Source of the DNA: Sacculina carcini
Taxonomy: Eukaryota > Arthropoda > Thecostraca > Sacculinidae
Assembly: GCA_916048095.2 (NCBI GenBank)
Contig: OU696593.1
Span: 3,282,001-3,346,000, forward strand
Direction of reading: 5' to 3'
Length of the DNA stretch: 64,000 bases
The position numbers and the translations under genes are program-made. The notes below the pieces were generated by a model. It made no database searches. It saw only the letters and a list, made by a program, of their open reading frames with translations, and was not told where the DNA came from. Below, piece by piece: positions 21,151-32,570 of the stretch. Every line of letters starts with the position of its first letter. Within the stretch, counting starts at the first letter, position 1.

Positions 21151-21882
21151 GGTGCTTACGTATTATCGGGAGGACCTTTAAAAAACGACTCAAAAATTAA
21201 AGTAAATTATTTATTGAACTGTCCGAGTAGATCGTAGTACCACGTTTGATGTGCTTCTTTATCTCGGCCATCAATGTCTTCGAGCTTCAATCTGGAACCT
21301 GCACAAGGAAGCATTCACCCGTGTCTCGACACAATCCACCAAAAATCCACTCCTGAGGCAAAACTCGGCCTGCGTTGCTCTTTCGTTTTGTGAACATCGA
21401 TTCGTCGATCTCCACGATCATGTCCTTGCCACCGATCTTCTGCTGTGGCAGTTGTTGGATCAAGTACTCGGCAACTGCTTCTCGCATATACGAATTCCAG
21501 TCAATTGTAGTCTTATCGGCCATGTCCAGTTGTTCTTCGCACCATTTGATTGAGGTCAAGTCCTTGGCCCAACAGTAGAAGAAACGGATGGCAGTTACGA
21601 ACGGCAAACGACTGTCGACAAACTAATTGTTCACTCGCATATTCACCTTTTTTTGCATGACTTGACGTTACATTGCCAGAAAATGCGCGAGCCAAAGTAG
21701 AGCTTCATTTTGTGATTGTTCGGACAGATTCGTTCAGCCGGCAAGATACTTTTCTCCTGAAGGAACACAACAGCCTCTTCCTCAGTGCGCGGTAAATCAA
21801 AGATCTTCATACTAACCAACAAACCCTGTGAAAACAAAGAAAAAGTAAAAATCAAAGGTCCTCCCGATAATACGTAAGGACC
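21151..21882 (-). mobile_element. Merlin/IS1016-like DNA transposon, 732 bp, 25-bp perfect inverted repeats
   Basis: Positions 21155-21179 and 21854-21878 are exact inverted complements (core CTTACGTATTATCGGGAGG), and the match extends outward to GGT with one mismatch. The flanking octamers GTCTTTTA (21143-21150) and GTGTTTTA (21883-21890) match at 7 of 8, as expected for Merlin elements with 8-9 bp duplications. The coding region of an ISXO2/IS1595-type transposase fills almost the whole element, which is short for a complete enzyme. Confidence 0.88.
21200..21855 (-). pseudogene. ISXO2/IS1595-like (Merlin) transposase, frameshifted and C-terminally truncated
   Basis: The N-terminal part (21855-21643) reads LPRTEEEAVVFLQEKSILP with a Cys-containing finger (CPNNHKMKLYFGSRIFWQCN) and CKKR, ending at a frameshift. 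The second part (21607 onward) has PFVTAIRFFYCWAKDLTSIK, QQLPQQKIGGKDMIVEIDES (first catalytic Asp) and NAGRVLPQEWIFGGLCRDTG. The frame continues to GTTIYSDSSINNLL and stops at about 21225. The second acidic residue (YSD) is therefore present, but the region with the third is absent. The enzyme cannot be active, so this copy would need a complete enzyme from another copy to move. Confidence 0.85.
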
Positions 21883-22179
21883 GTGTTTTATTTCTGCTCA
21901 ATGTTAGTTATAGGTTAGTAGGCAATAGTTGCGTATGCACCCGGTACATGAACATTGCCGTTTTTAGTTTTACCAAGTTATCAAAGTTTAGAATGTTATA
22001 TAATTTGAAGTAAGGTATCGTGGATTGTCGAATTTTTATATTTGCGATGATCCTTATAAAATGTTTCTGAGTTGTAATTAGTTTTGTCAGTCTGGTTTTA
22101 TACGTCGACCCCCAAATTTCAATTTCAAGTGTATTAATCCACACAAAAGCTTTGCTTATCATGGTGTGAATACTACATA

Positions 22180-22445
22180 AATATACACACATTCATACAC
22201 TCACCCATATATACACATACATATACATACACATTCACATACATATACATACATGTATATACATACATACAAATATATATACACACACACTCATATACAT
22301 ACATACGCACATATTCTCGTACATATACATATACACCCAGAATATGCATATATACACATACACACATATATACACACATACACATACATACATATATATA
22401 TTCTCATCTATATGTGTACATACATATACACACATTCATACATGC
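22180..22445. repeat. TATACA/CATACA-type short tandem repeat
   Basis: About 265 bp of irregular ACATAC/TATACA/CACA units lie in the 3' untranslated part of LINE B. Open frames across it on both strands are low-complexity artefacts. Confidence 0.9.
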
Positions 22446-23935
22446 ATGCGTGTTTATGTACTGACACACTCACACACGCTCGCACACTCATACATGAATC
22501 CATTATTAAGACTGTACGAGACATATACTTGTATACCATACTGAACATTAACATGCATAAACGAACAACACCAACGAATTTGAATCACAATGATAACATC
22601 TACCTTGAGGAAGCAAATGGTCTTTATAAGTCGTCCATCAGCTTGGTAATCATTTGTTTTTTTAAATAATGCAAGTCTAGGTATTTGCTTGATCTCTTTT
22701 TTCAAGTTATTCCAGCAAGTGACTCCATCGTGAGTTATACAAAATCTTCTACATCTTGTTCTACAGGACTGTACCAAGAAATTATGAACATGACGTTTGT
22801 TCACAATGAACATATTTTGCAGTACCTTTGGCAGCATGTTGTTGTGGGCTTTATATATAGTAGTTATTATATTTAAAGTAACCAATTTTTCCAGTGGTAG
22901 AACTCTATATTTTACAAATATTGGTCTTGTGCTTTCTCTTGAAGATTTAAACTCAATTAATCTAATTATTCTCTTTTGCAATTTACATAATGTTTCCAAA
23001 TTACTTTTAAATGTTGATCCCCATGTTTCATTGCAGTAAGACAATCGAGATCTCACTAGGCAATTATATAATAATAAGAAAGTTTTACTATTTATTAATG
23101 GCCTGACCTGTCTTAACATAAAGGCTATTTTTGCAATTTTTGCTTCCAAGTTCTTGATATGCCCTTTCCAACTGATGTTTTCTTGAAAAAATACACCCAA
23201 GTATTTCATCTGTGAGACTCTGTTGATCTATTTGTCATTTATTTTCAAGTTCAAGTCTTCTAAACGCTTTTTAGCAAAAATTATATAGTGAGTTTTTTCA
23301 ATATTCAGCGCCAGTCTATCAATTTCTAACCATTCATTTAATTTTGCAAGTTCAGAATTTATTTTTTTTCTCTATTACGTTATACTCTTTTCCCGATAAT
23401 AACATGTTTGTGTCATCTGCAAATAATACCAGCTTAGTGTCCGACAAATAATAAAAAATATCATTTATAAAAAGCAAAAATAATTTAGGTCCTAGAATCG
23501 AGCCTTGCGGTACCCCACAATATATCCCCCTTGAGTCAGACAGCGATTTATTAAAAATTACATTCTGTGTTCTGAACTGTAAATAATCTTTAATCCATTG
23601 AAAAGCATTTCCCCTTATCCCATAGTTGGCCAATTTATTCAGCAGCATTGAATGATCTACCATATCAAATCTTTTCTGAGATCAATGAAAACACCTACAG
23701 TTAATAGTTTCTTTTCCAGCGATTCTGTTATATAATTTTGAGAATCTATAATTGCATGATTTACATTTTTGTTTACTTGAAATCCATATTGGCTGTCGTT
23801 AATAATACTATGGTTTGTAATAAAACTGTCTAAACGTTTCATGAAGCACTTCTCTAATAATTTAGAAAACTGAGGAAGCAAGGATATCGGCCTATAATTG
23901 GAAAACTGCGTTTTGTCCCCGGATTTATATATGGG

Positions 23936-24064
<129 letters not shown>

Positions 24065-24222
24065 GATTATGGGTTTTGTCCCCGGATTTATATATGGGAC
24101 ACACCTTTGCTTTTTTCATTCCTGCTGGGAAGACACCTGTATCGAATGACTGATTAAAAACATGATACAAAGGTTCTAGAATATATGGGCATGACATTTT
24201 TATTTAGCTCATACTTATGTTG

Positions 24223-24637
24223 TGTGGTGTGATCGTGTGCAGTGAGAGAGAGTGTGTGTGTGCGTGAACGTGTCAGTGTGTCTATATGTGATCGTGTATG
24301 GTTGAATTGTATATTGCGTGCGAGAGTGTGTGAGCGAGTGTGTATAGCTGTGTCGGTGAGTGTGTGCAGTTGTTTCGGTGTGTGTGTGTATGCGTTTGTC
24401 GAGTATGCATGTCCCGCGGCGGCGAGCGATTGACCGGCTCGCCGCTGATTGGTTGTTGCGGCGGGTGAGGACTGTGCGTGTGTGTGTGTGTGTGTGTGTA
24501 TTCTCCAGTGTGTCACGGTGTGAGCTTGGAGTCGTGTTTGTGGTGCGATCGGAGTGTGACGTCCTGTAGGCGCGCGTGGGGCGGTGATGCCCACGCGCGC
24601 CTGTCTGTAATATATTTGAGTTTCTGGTTTTCTTACA
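24223..24637 (+). repeat. 5' LTR of TRIM-like copy 1
   Basis: It starts TGTGGTGTGATC and ends TTCTTACA. It contains a hairpin around CGGCGGCGAGCG/CTCGCCGC and a 13-bp perfect GC-rich hairpin at 24568-24602. A TA-rich stretch (TAATATATTTGAG) precedes the 3' end. Confidence 0.93.
24568..24602 (+). repeat. LTR hairpin: 13-bp GC-rich stem, 9-nt loop
   Basis: AGGCGCGCGTGGG and CCCACGCGCGCCT are perfect complements around GCGGTGATG. The same hairpin is at 25694-25728 and, with one mismatch, at 11099-11133. Confidence 0.9.
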
Positions 24638-24649
24638 AGCTATTTCGGC
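24638..24649 (+). promoter_or_regulatory. primer-binding site complementary to tRNA-Phe nucleotides 1-12
   Basis: AGCTATTTCGGC directly abuts the 5' LTR. Its complement GCCGAAATAGCT equals the first 12 nucleotides of animal tRNA-Phe(GAA) (human sequence from memory of the family). No TGG-initial site complementary to a tRNA 3' end is present. Confidence 0.7.
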
Positions 24650-25350
24650 CTTTTTGTTTTGGAATTATTTTTGTCTGCGACCCGGCTTCAGCAGTGGAGA
24701 TGGTGCCTTCCAGCATCAGTAGCGGCCTACCAGCGGAGAACAGCGGTGGAGGTGCTCGGCGGCGTGTCAGGTTGGTGTGCAGGGGGACGGCAGTGCAGCA
24801 TGAAGCCGGCGGGAGGCAGCTGAGGAGCTGTGGCCGAGGGATGCTAGTCGTCTCGCCTGCACTGGTGTAAGGCACGTCGCCGGGCAACTACAGGATTGTC
24901 GGTGGAGGCGACGATCGCTCGTGGAGGATGCTGGTGCTGGAGGGCAGGTGACAGAGAGGGCTGCTGAAGCCGGAGGAAAACATGACGAACGACGGCGACG
25001 GCGTGGCCTGTGTGAACGGCGACGTCCCGGCTGTTTGCGGCAGGGTGCTGAAGAGCACTAGAGTCGACGGGAGCATAGTGGGTGCTGGGGTCGAAGTGTT
25101 GTGCCCTGTCGCGGCAGCCTGTGATAAAGAAGACGGCAGGCTGCGGCGAAGCACTGAAGAGCACGGGCCGAGGCGGGAGCGCGGTGGACGCTGGGGCCTG
25201 ACGTGTTGTGCTTCGCCGCAACCACGGTGTGTGCATCTGGTGGAGGCCGTCGTCGAGTTAGGTTTTTTTATTGGCTCCTGGTTTACTTGGTTCGCGGTTT
25301 TTAATTGTCTGTTCTTTTGTTGATTTATGTTTCTTTAAAACAGGTGGAGG

Positions 25351-25762
25351 TGTGGTGTGATCGTGTGCAGTGAGAGAGAGTGTGTGTGTGCGTGAACGTG
25401 TCAGTGTGTCTATATGTGATCGTGTATGGTTGAATTGTATATTGCGTGCGAGAGTGTGTGAGCGAGTGTGTATAGCTGTGTCGGTGAGTGTGTGCAGTTG
25501 TTTCGGTGTGTGTGTGTATGCGTTTGTCGAGTATGCATGTCCCGCGGCGGCGAGCGATTGACCGGCTCGCCGCTGATTGGTTGTTGCGGCGGGTGAGGAC
25601 TGTGCGTGTGTGTGTGTGTGTGTGTATTCTCCAGTGTGTCACGGTGTGAGCTTGGAGTCGTGTTTGTGGTGCGATCGGAGTGTGACGTCTTGTAGGCGCG
25701 CGTGGGGCGGTGATGCCCACGCGCGCCTGTCTGGAATATAATTTAGATTTTTGTTTTCTACA
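25351..25762 (+). repeat. 3' LTR of TRIM-like copy 1
   Basis: It begins TGTGGTGTGATCG, ends TTTTCTACA and is followed by the target duplication TGTTG. It is nearly identical to the 5' LTR except near its 3' end (25732-25762), so the insertion looks recent. Confidence 0.93.
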
Positions 25763-27329
25763 TGTTGTAAACATCCTCAGATCGTTTACTTGCGCTAGAC
25801 TTGATTGTGTTGAAAATTTCTGCATGACCTATGGGCTACAAAAACATACTGTCTGAGTAATTGACAGGAAACCGTTGAGAGTGAATGTTTGTTGTTTGCC
25901 GTTGAATTGTTTGTTGCTGTGCAACATTTTGGCTGATATTAAAAAAATAATTATTGAAAGCGTCTGCTATGTCGCTCGGTTCTGTTATGATTTTATCATT
26001 GTGATGGAAATACGGAGGATAATTTTGTCTTTTATCTCTGCCGGTTATTTCATTCATAGTTTTCCATGTCGATTTGATATCATTCTTGTAGCGAGAAAAG
26101 ATATTCTCATAATAAATCTGTTTTTACCGTCTCAGGAGAGTTGTTAGCAGATTTCTATATCTTTTGTATTGAATATAATCCTCGTTTAGCTGACTTTTAA
26201 GATAGTTTTTGTATATATAATTTTTATTTTTACACGATATTTTTAATCCTTTTGTCAACCATGGCTGCATAATTCTGGTTTTCTGACGCATTTTCATGAC
26301 GTGGAAATGCCTGTCAAAAATGGATTGGTAAATGTGTATGAACTTTTCGAAAGTGTCATTCACATTATCGGTATAAGTTTGCCTCCAATCAATAATTTGT
26401 AAATTGTACAGAAAAACCTTTTTTCTTTTCTCATTGATAATTCTTTTGAAGAATAATTCCTCTGTTTGTTTTTCATTATGAGCCACACTTATACGACAGT
26501 ATATCGGCAAATGATCACTTATATCATAAGAAATGGTTCCTGAACAAAATTCTCTCTTGGTCATGTTGGTAAATATGTTGTCTATTGTAGCACAGCTGTT
26601 GCTAGTGATTCTGGTCGGAGATTTGATTAATGGCATGAAGCCCAGACTAAGCATAGCATCAGAAAAACGCTGAAGGCTGCTATATTCTTTCCTAGTCAAA
26701 TCAACGTTAAAATCCCCAGTTATAATCCAGTTTGAAGATCTAGTCATGGCAAACATTTCTTCTAGTCTTTCACAAAATTCGATTATGCTTGATGATGGTG
26801 ATCTGTATACCGAGCTCACATATATAACATTTGCTTGTTTTTGTATAAGTTTTGTTATTTGATTGTTACATATTCAAAATTACTATCTACACATATCGTA
26901 TTACTTTCAACCAACACAGAATTGTCTTTCTTATGGACATATATAGCAACGCCACCAGACCTTTTACCCCTTCTATTGAATGAAAATCATTTATAAGAAT
27001 CCAAATTATATAATTCCAAAAGCGTTGCTTCATTAAACCAAGTTTCACTAATCGCGATTACATCTATGTCGGAACAGTTTGATATAAAATGTACAAAATC
27101 ATCGAAGTTTGATTTCAAGCTCCTGGCGTTAATGTGGACCACATAAAGACCATTTGCTTCCTTAACATACCTAATGAACTCTTCATAACACATATTTTTT
27201 GTTACACTATGAATAACTTGAGAAAAATCTAGATCAATTGAATCATTTGAATCATTTGACGGAACATTCAAATCTACACACTTAATCTCAACATCCATAA
27301 TTGATCCATCCATCCATCCATCCATAATC

Positions 27330-28383
27330 GATCTTGTTTTTCATATTCTCTATTTCTTGCTGCAATATTGGACAGCAGGGGTCGTTAGAACAGTGATCAA
27401 CTGAATCTTTTTTATATCTCATGCAGTTGATGCACTTTTTTATTTGAGAATTACAGCTGCTCGATTCATGGTCTCCTGCACATCTGAAACAGCAGGGACC
27501 ATCGCCGTTTCTTTTTGCCGAGCAGTTCGCTGCCGAGTGGCCAAAGCGCTGACAGTGATAACAGGCCAACGTATAATATCTGTCTCTCACCTTGTACACG
27601 CCCCAGTCAAGATGTAGTTTATCCCCGAGTCTTGCAACAGCGCCTCGAACCTCATGGTTGCATCTCAAGATGTAGTGCTGCGTATTCCCTGCAGCTGGCT
27701 TCTTGAACAGTACGCTCAATTTAGTTCTTACGTGCTCAACATATTTCAATGATGGATTTTTTTCCAACAACGTTTCAATAACCTCTTCAGGAGTTTCTTC
27801 TCTATTCACGTTGCACAGCATAATCTTTGGTTGAATCTTTTTTATAATTGTTGTCGACACATTTTCGATTGTACGAAGTTTCTCCACCGCAGCATCACGC
27901 GATTTCACATTTTCGAAATTCATCACGATATTTCCGTTGTCTGTGAATTTAGTGTTCTCAACCTGTAAGTCTTTCAAAGCCGATTTTACTTTGGTTTTTT
28001 TCTGATACATTGCTATTAGTAGACTTGATCACCAGCAAATTCTTCCCTTTTTTAGCTGCATCCAGCCAAGGACTACCAGTCTTCCCACAATTTTGTTCCA
28101 AACAATGCGAAGTTCCGTTCTCCTTGCAACAATTCATGTCTGTTTTTCTTTCTCCAATACAATCATGTCTTTCACGTACAAACATTTCCAATTCACTAAC
28201 CTTGTTCAGTACCAACGATAGTTTCGACTCAAGCTGTTCATCCTTTGAAAGCTTTTCTTGTAAATACTCGTTTTGTGTTTTCAATTCATCGATGATCTCC
28301 TTCAGACGCACGATTTCTTCATTCTTTTGTACACAGGTGGCACAAGACTTCCTCTTGGCCGTACCATATGCCATTATTGGCAA
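27330..28383 (-). pseudogene. LINE B ORF1: coiled coil and CCHC zinc knuckles
   Basis: ATG at 28383 starts a first segment with a Cys-pair (CATCVQKNEEIVRLKEIIDE) and a long coiled coil, running to 27958. A single frameshift near 27990 leads into a 240-codon frame with an RNA-binding-like domain (KIMLCNVNREETPEEVIETL). The knuckles CYHCQRFGHSAANC and CCFRCAGDHESSSC follow, with CINCMRYKKDSVDHC behind them, as in Jockey/I-type gag-like proteins. A WMDG repeat from CCAT units (27300-27325) marks the junction with ORF2. Confidence 0.82.
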
Positions 28384-31118
28384 ATATCACTTAACTTTAA
28401 TGCGTTCCACTAAATGTTCTCAACAGAACTCAAAATATTATAAATTACGATAAATAGCAATTTCTATCCTGGAGATCACAAAACACGACCGCACGCTAAC
28501 ACGACGAAAACTGAACTGAAATTTCATTGCAACAACTCAAGTGTGGCTTGACTAGGCTGTTATACAAAATGAGACACGCTTTTCACCTATGAAATGTCTG
28601 AGTTTTTCATTGCGTACGATATTTTGGAAAGTTTTTTTTGTTACAGTGCTGATGTGATTTATCCAAGATAGGTTTCGATCAATAGTCACACCCAAAAATT
28701 TGATCGTTTTGGCTTTTTGAATGAATGAACCGTCAATCTTGATGCCCATTTCATCCTGGTTTTTCTGTCTGATTGTTGAATATCATGTAGTGGGTTTTTT
28801 ATATGCAGTACCAGTCTGTTGTCATCGAGCCAATATTGCAACATATCCAGTTCAAAATCCACACTCTTTAATGGTATCAAATTCGGTGATGAGAAAAATA
28901 GATTGGTGTCATCAGCGAAAAGGATTTTCTGGCTGTCTAGATATATTGAATATATCGTTTATTTATAACAGGAAGAGCGTGGGCCCCAGAACCGATCCTT
29001 GAGTTACTCCACATAACATACTCTTCTCATGTGATATCTTACCTCGGTAAGAAACCACTTGTTGCCTTTATGTTAGATAACTTTCTATCCAATCATGTCC
29101 TATTCCTCTTATACCATACCTTTCAAGTTTTCTTGGGATAATTTCATGGTTTACGGTATCGAAAGCGTTTTTGAGGTCCACAAATATGACCATGGTGTAA
29201 TACTTTTAGTCTAGCGAAGCAGTTATAAGCTCAACGGTTCCTGCTATAGCATCGTTAACTGACTATTTTGATTGAAACCCGTATTGATTGTAGTGTATGA
29301 TGTTGTTTTTGGAAATAAAAGAATTTAGTCTTTTCGAAAACACTTTTTCTAGAATTTTGGAAAATTGTGGTAATAGAGAGATGGGCCGATAATTTGTGAA
29401 AAGTGACCACCATTTTTAAATATAGGTATGACTTTAGCAATTTTCAGCAATTTTGGAACAATGTCCGATAAGAGTGACAAATTAAATATATACTCTTATG
29501 GTTCCAGAATAAATTTTGCAGTCACCTTCATCACCCTCATATCTGAGTTGTATACATCACATTATTTTTACTTTTACAAACCATGATCATGTTGTATATC
29601 TCATTTTGTGTGTTTAATTTTGTTGAATCTGTTTGTGTCAAACGTTTTGGTTGTTTCTGGCATACTATGCATTGTTTTTGACCAACTTCAGCAAAATAGT
29701 TATTAAAACCATTTGCAATGTCGCAGTCATCTTCAAGGGTAGTACCCTGATCATGAAAAGCAATAGGAGAAGATTCCGCTTTGCTTCTACCCAACGCTGT
29801 GTTCAAGATTTTCCATGTATCTCTGGTGCTGTGCTCTGCTTTTGACAGCGCCTGCGAGTAGTAGTTTTGCTAGGTAAGATGTATCGAGGATGCCAGCTTG
29901 TTGCGGTACTCTCTGTATTTCCTATTATCTTCCTCCCCACGAGTTGCTATAAACGCGTTGTACAGCTTGGGTTTGTGTTTGCATGAAATCCCCAATGATT
30001 TTGTCATCCATGGAATAGATGATTTCTCATTCACTTGTCTTTTTGTTAAGGGAAAGCAAAAGTCAACTAATTCCATAAACTGTTGTAGAAAGCTATTGCA
30101 GGCATCATCAGCTTGTGTCTCCTGGATGCAGGTCCACACTGTTTGCTGTAACAAACCAATAAACTTGAGCTGGAAACGTTCTGAGTAATCACGTTGTAAT
30201 ATTCACTCTTTTTGTTGTCGTTGTCTGTGTCTGTTGATTATAGAAAATATTGGGAGAGGATCGCTGATGTAGTATTCAATAGTGCCAGAGATCATTTGGT
30301 TATGCAGATTGTTTGTGAAAATATAATCAATTATTGACTGAGACGTCGAGGTCACACGCGTAGGAGTCGTAATTTGCGCCGTAAATCCGTGATTGCGAAA
30401 AGTGTCTGCTAAACAATTTGCTGATGCTATTTCTTGTTTGTAAAAATAAGCATTAAATCCCCCAGAACAAACCAGTTATTTCTGTTGCTGTTTGCCAAGG
30501 TTTCACACAAAAAATCTGTGAAAATTGTCATATTGGACAATGGTGGTCAGTAGACAGAGGTGACATATAACACGAAACGGTCAAGTTTTGCTTTGAGCGT
30601 TATGCTTTCAAGAACGTCATTTATAATTGTCACTTGCAAAGATTTGTGGTCGTTGATTAGTCTATTATCAGCATATATAGCAACACCACCACCACCTCTT
30701 TTGTTACGGCGATTTGCACTGAAAAGTTGGTAAGCATTCAACGTGTACAGATCCAGGTTGGTGTTTGAGTCAAACCATTTTTCGGATACTGCGATAATAT
30801 CAGGCCTCACTCCGCCTTCAATTCTCATCAATTCTATAAGACTTTTCAGCTCGTCGAAATTGGACCTCATACTTCTTATGTTAACGTGCAGCATTGATAC
30901 TCCATTGATTTGTTTCAATTTCTCAATTAGGGAGCTTATCGAGGAGCGATCACTGTTATATTTACTGAAATGTGTCGTAGTTCATCTAGAAACACGACTT
31001 TTTTATGTCGTTCAAAACGAACCAGGAGAGGCCGAGGTCTTCCAGCAGAACATTTTCCGATTCTGTGTACACATTCAATGTCCTCAGATCGAACATTGAC
31101 CTCAATTTTTTGTGCAAC

Positions 31119-31475
31119 TGAAGTATGTATTGTATAACGATGCAGTGGTGATATGATGAAAATAACACACACCCAAGGGAAGAACAACAACGCTAATTCC
31201 GTCTCAGAGAACAACACGCAAACACGCAAATACAACACACACACAGCGCGCAAATACTGTCGACTCCTGCACCGCACTGCCGCTCGTCTCAGCTCGTACC
31301 CGTCTCATCTCGCCTGCAAGATGACACCGCTGCAGCACTTGCACCACTTCGCACAGACACGCATACACACATACGCACATACACTTTGCTGAATCAACAT
31401 TGCTATACATAGCGTCAATCTACCAACGCCGCTCTGACGCAACACACACACACTCATCACATATACAACACCACA
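31119..31475 (-). repeat. 3' LTR of Gypsy-1
   Basis: 357 bp. It shares with 35104-35418 the block starting TGAAGTATGTATTGTATAAC (plus-strand sense) and the end CATATACAACACCACA. A central insertion or deletion accounts for the length difference. Confidence 0.92.
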
Positions 31476-31493
31476 CGCCCCGTGATATATAAA

Positions 31494-32570
31494 TCATAAC
31501 TCATAATCTTGTAACCACACCGGCGGTCTCCTGATCCTAGACGACCTCCGAAGAACGTCACTACGAGACTGCTCGTCATCAGTTTCTCTTCCATTTTCTT
31601 CATCATCGCTCACAAACGGCAATCGCCCCCCAGCCTGATCCGCATCATCCTCGACCGCATCACCACTTGACCGGAGGAAGGACACGTCATTTGCGCTTTC
31701 TTCATTGACAGGTCGCAAGTCCAACACATGACGCGGCATCCCATCCACCTCCACGTTCACGTCAGATACAACACCAGTCACACGTCCGGGTAACCATCGG
31801 GAAGTACAGCGAGCATTCACATGCTTCACGACAACCTTTTGACCGACGACATACCTGCATGACTTCTCATACTCAAATTTCGCGGGTTGTGACCTTGGAT
31901 GACGCCATTTGTAGGTGTGTAAAGCAGCACTCTGGGTCGAGTCATTGCTAGCAGCGTCTTGGATGGCCAGATTATAAAAGAACACTGCATCCAGAGGAGA
32001 ACCACCAGTGCGAGCAGCTGTCCGCTTTATCGTCCTGTGATTCCGCTCCACTATACCATTGCCGGCAGGCCTATGTGCCGCACGAAACCTCCTGCGAACT
32101 CCCCATCGCTGGCACAAGCTGGATATTGCAGCAGATCTGAACGTTCTACTGTTGTCCATGAGAACCTCTGACGGAGGCCCCCTTTCCCTGAAAACCTGTT
32201 CCAAATTTGTGGCTACCTCCGCCATATTTTCGCTGTCTACTTGTCTCCACACAGCAAATCGACTAGGACCACAGTCAACAATGCTTAAATAACAGCGACC
32301 TTGATAGTGCGTGGTGTCAACTGCTAACCGGGCCCAATTTTTCTCCACCGACAACGAGCCAGTATCATGACGAGCAGGCGGTGGATCTATCACTGAACAC
32401 CTACTGCACCGCTTCACGCATTGCTTCACTTCGTCAATTGTCACATCCTGCATCACCAGTTTAGCCAGTTGATAGGTTTTGTCGACGCCGGAGTGATGAT
32501 CTTGATGCAGCGTATCTAATGAAACGACACACTGCAGTTGATGCGTCATCGTTATCATTATTTTTAGCAC
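31494..32570 (-). CDS. Gypsy-1 integrase region
   Basis: This open frame of 358 codons encodes a retroelement integrase. A zinc-binding HHCC segment comes first (LHQDHHSGVDKTYQLAK and CVKRCSRC). The catalytic triad is visible as LAVDTTHYQG (Asp), VLMDNSRTF (Asp) and GNGIVERNHRTIKR (Glu), with normal spacing. The C-terminal part is basic and then acidic (CRYVVGQKVVVKH...TSRWLPGRVTGV), a GPY/F-like module. The stop lies 19 bp before the 3' LTR. All catalytic residues are kept, so this is the best-preserved part of the element. Confidence 0.88.
   Translation of the reverse strand: MLKIMITMTHQLQCVVSLDTLHQDHHSGVDKTYQLAKLVMQDVTIDEVKQCVKRCSRCSVIDPPPARHDTGSLSVEKNWARLAVDTTHYQGRCYLSIVDCGPSRFAVWRQVDSENMAEVATNLEQVFRERGPPSEVLMDNSRTFRSAAISSLCQRWGVRRRFRAAHRPAGNGIVERNHRTIKRTAARTGGSPLDAVFFYNLAIQDAASNDSTQSAALHTYKWRHPRSQPAKFEYEKSCRYVVGQKVVVKHVNARCTSRWLPGRVTGVVSDVNVEVDGMPRHVLDLRPVNEESANDVSFLRSSGDAVEDDADQAGGRLPFVSDDEENGRETDDEQSRSDVLRRSSRIRRPPVWLQDYEL

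Larger units (their letters stand above)
24223..25762 (+). mobile_element. compact non-coding LTR retrotransposon (TRIM-like), copy 1, complete
   Basis: Two LTRs (24223-24637, 415 bp; 25351-25762, 412 bp) of high similarity enclose 713 bp. The pentamer TGTTG flanks the element exactly (24218-24222 and 25763-25767). LTRs begin TGTGGTGT and end TACA. Directly after the first LTR lies AGCTATTTCGGC (24638-24649), a candidate primer-binding site. Directly before the second lies AAAACAGGTGGAGG, a plausible polypurine tract. The interior has no gag or pol. It contains two diverged GC-rich units (about 25037-25120 and 25143-25224, period about 106 bp). The element sits in LINE B ORF2 on the opposite strand. 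Confidence 0.92.

Noticed and set aside
24633-25323. Coding frames within the TRIM-like interior
   Set aside because: Short Gly/Arg/Pro-rich frames from GC-rich sequence. No gag or pol motif, and frames are not conserved in copy 2.
28010-28453. Plus-strand frames opposite LINE ORF1 and ORF2
   Set aside because: Antisense shadows of LINE coding sequence.
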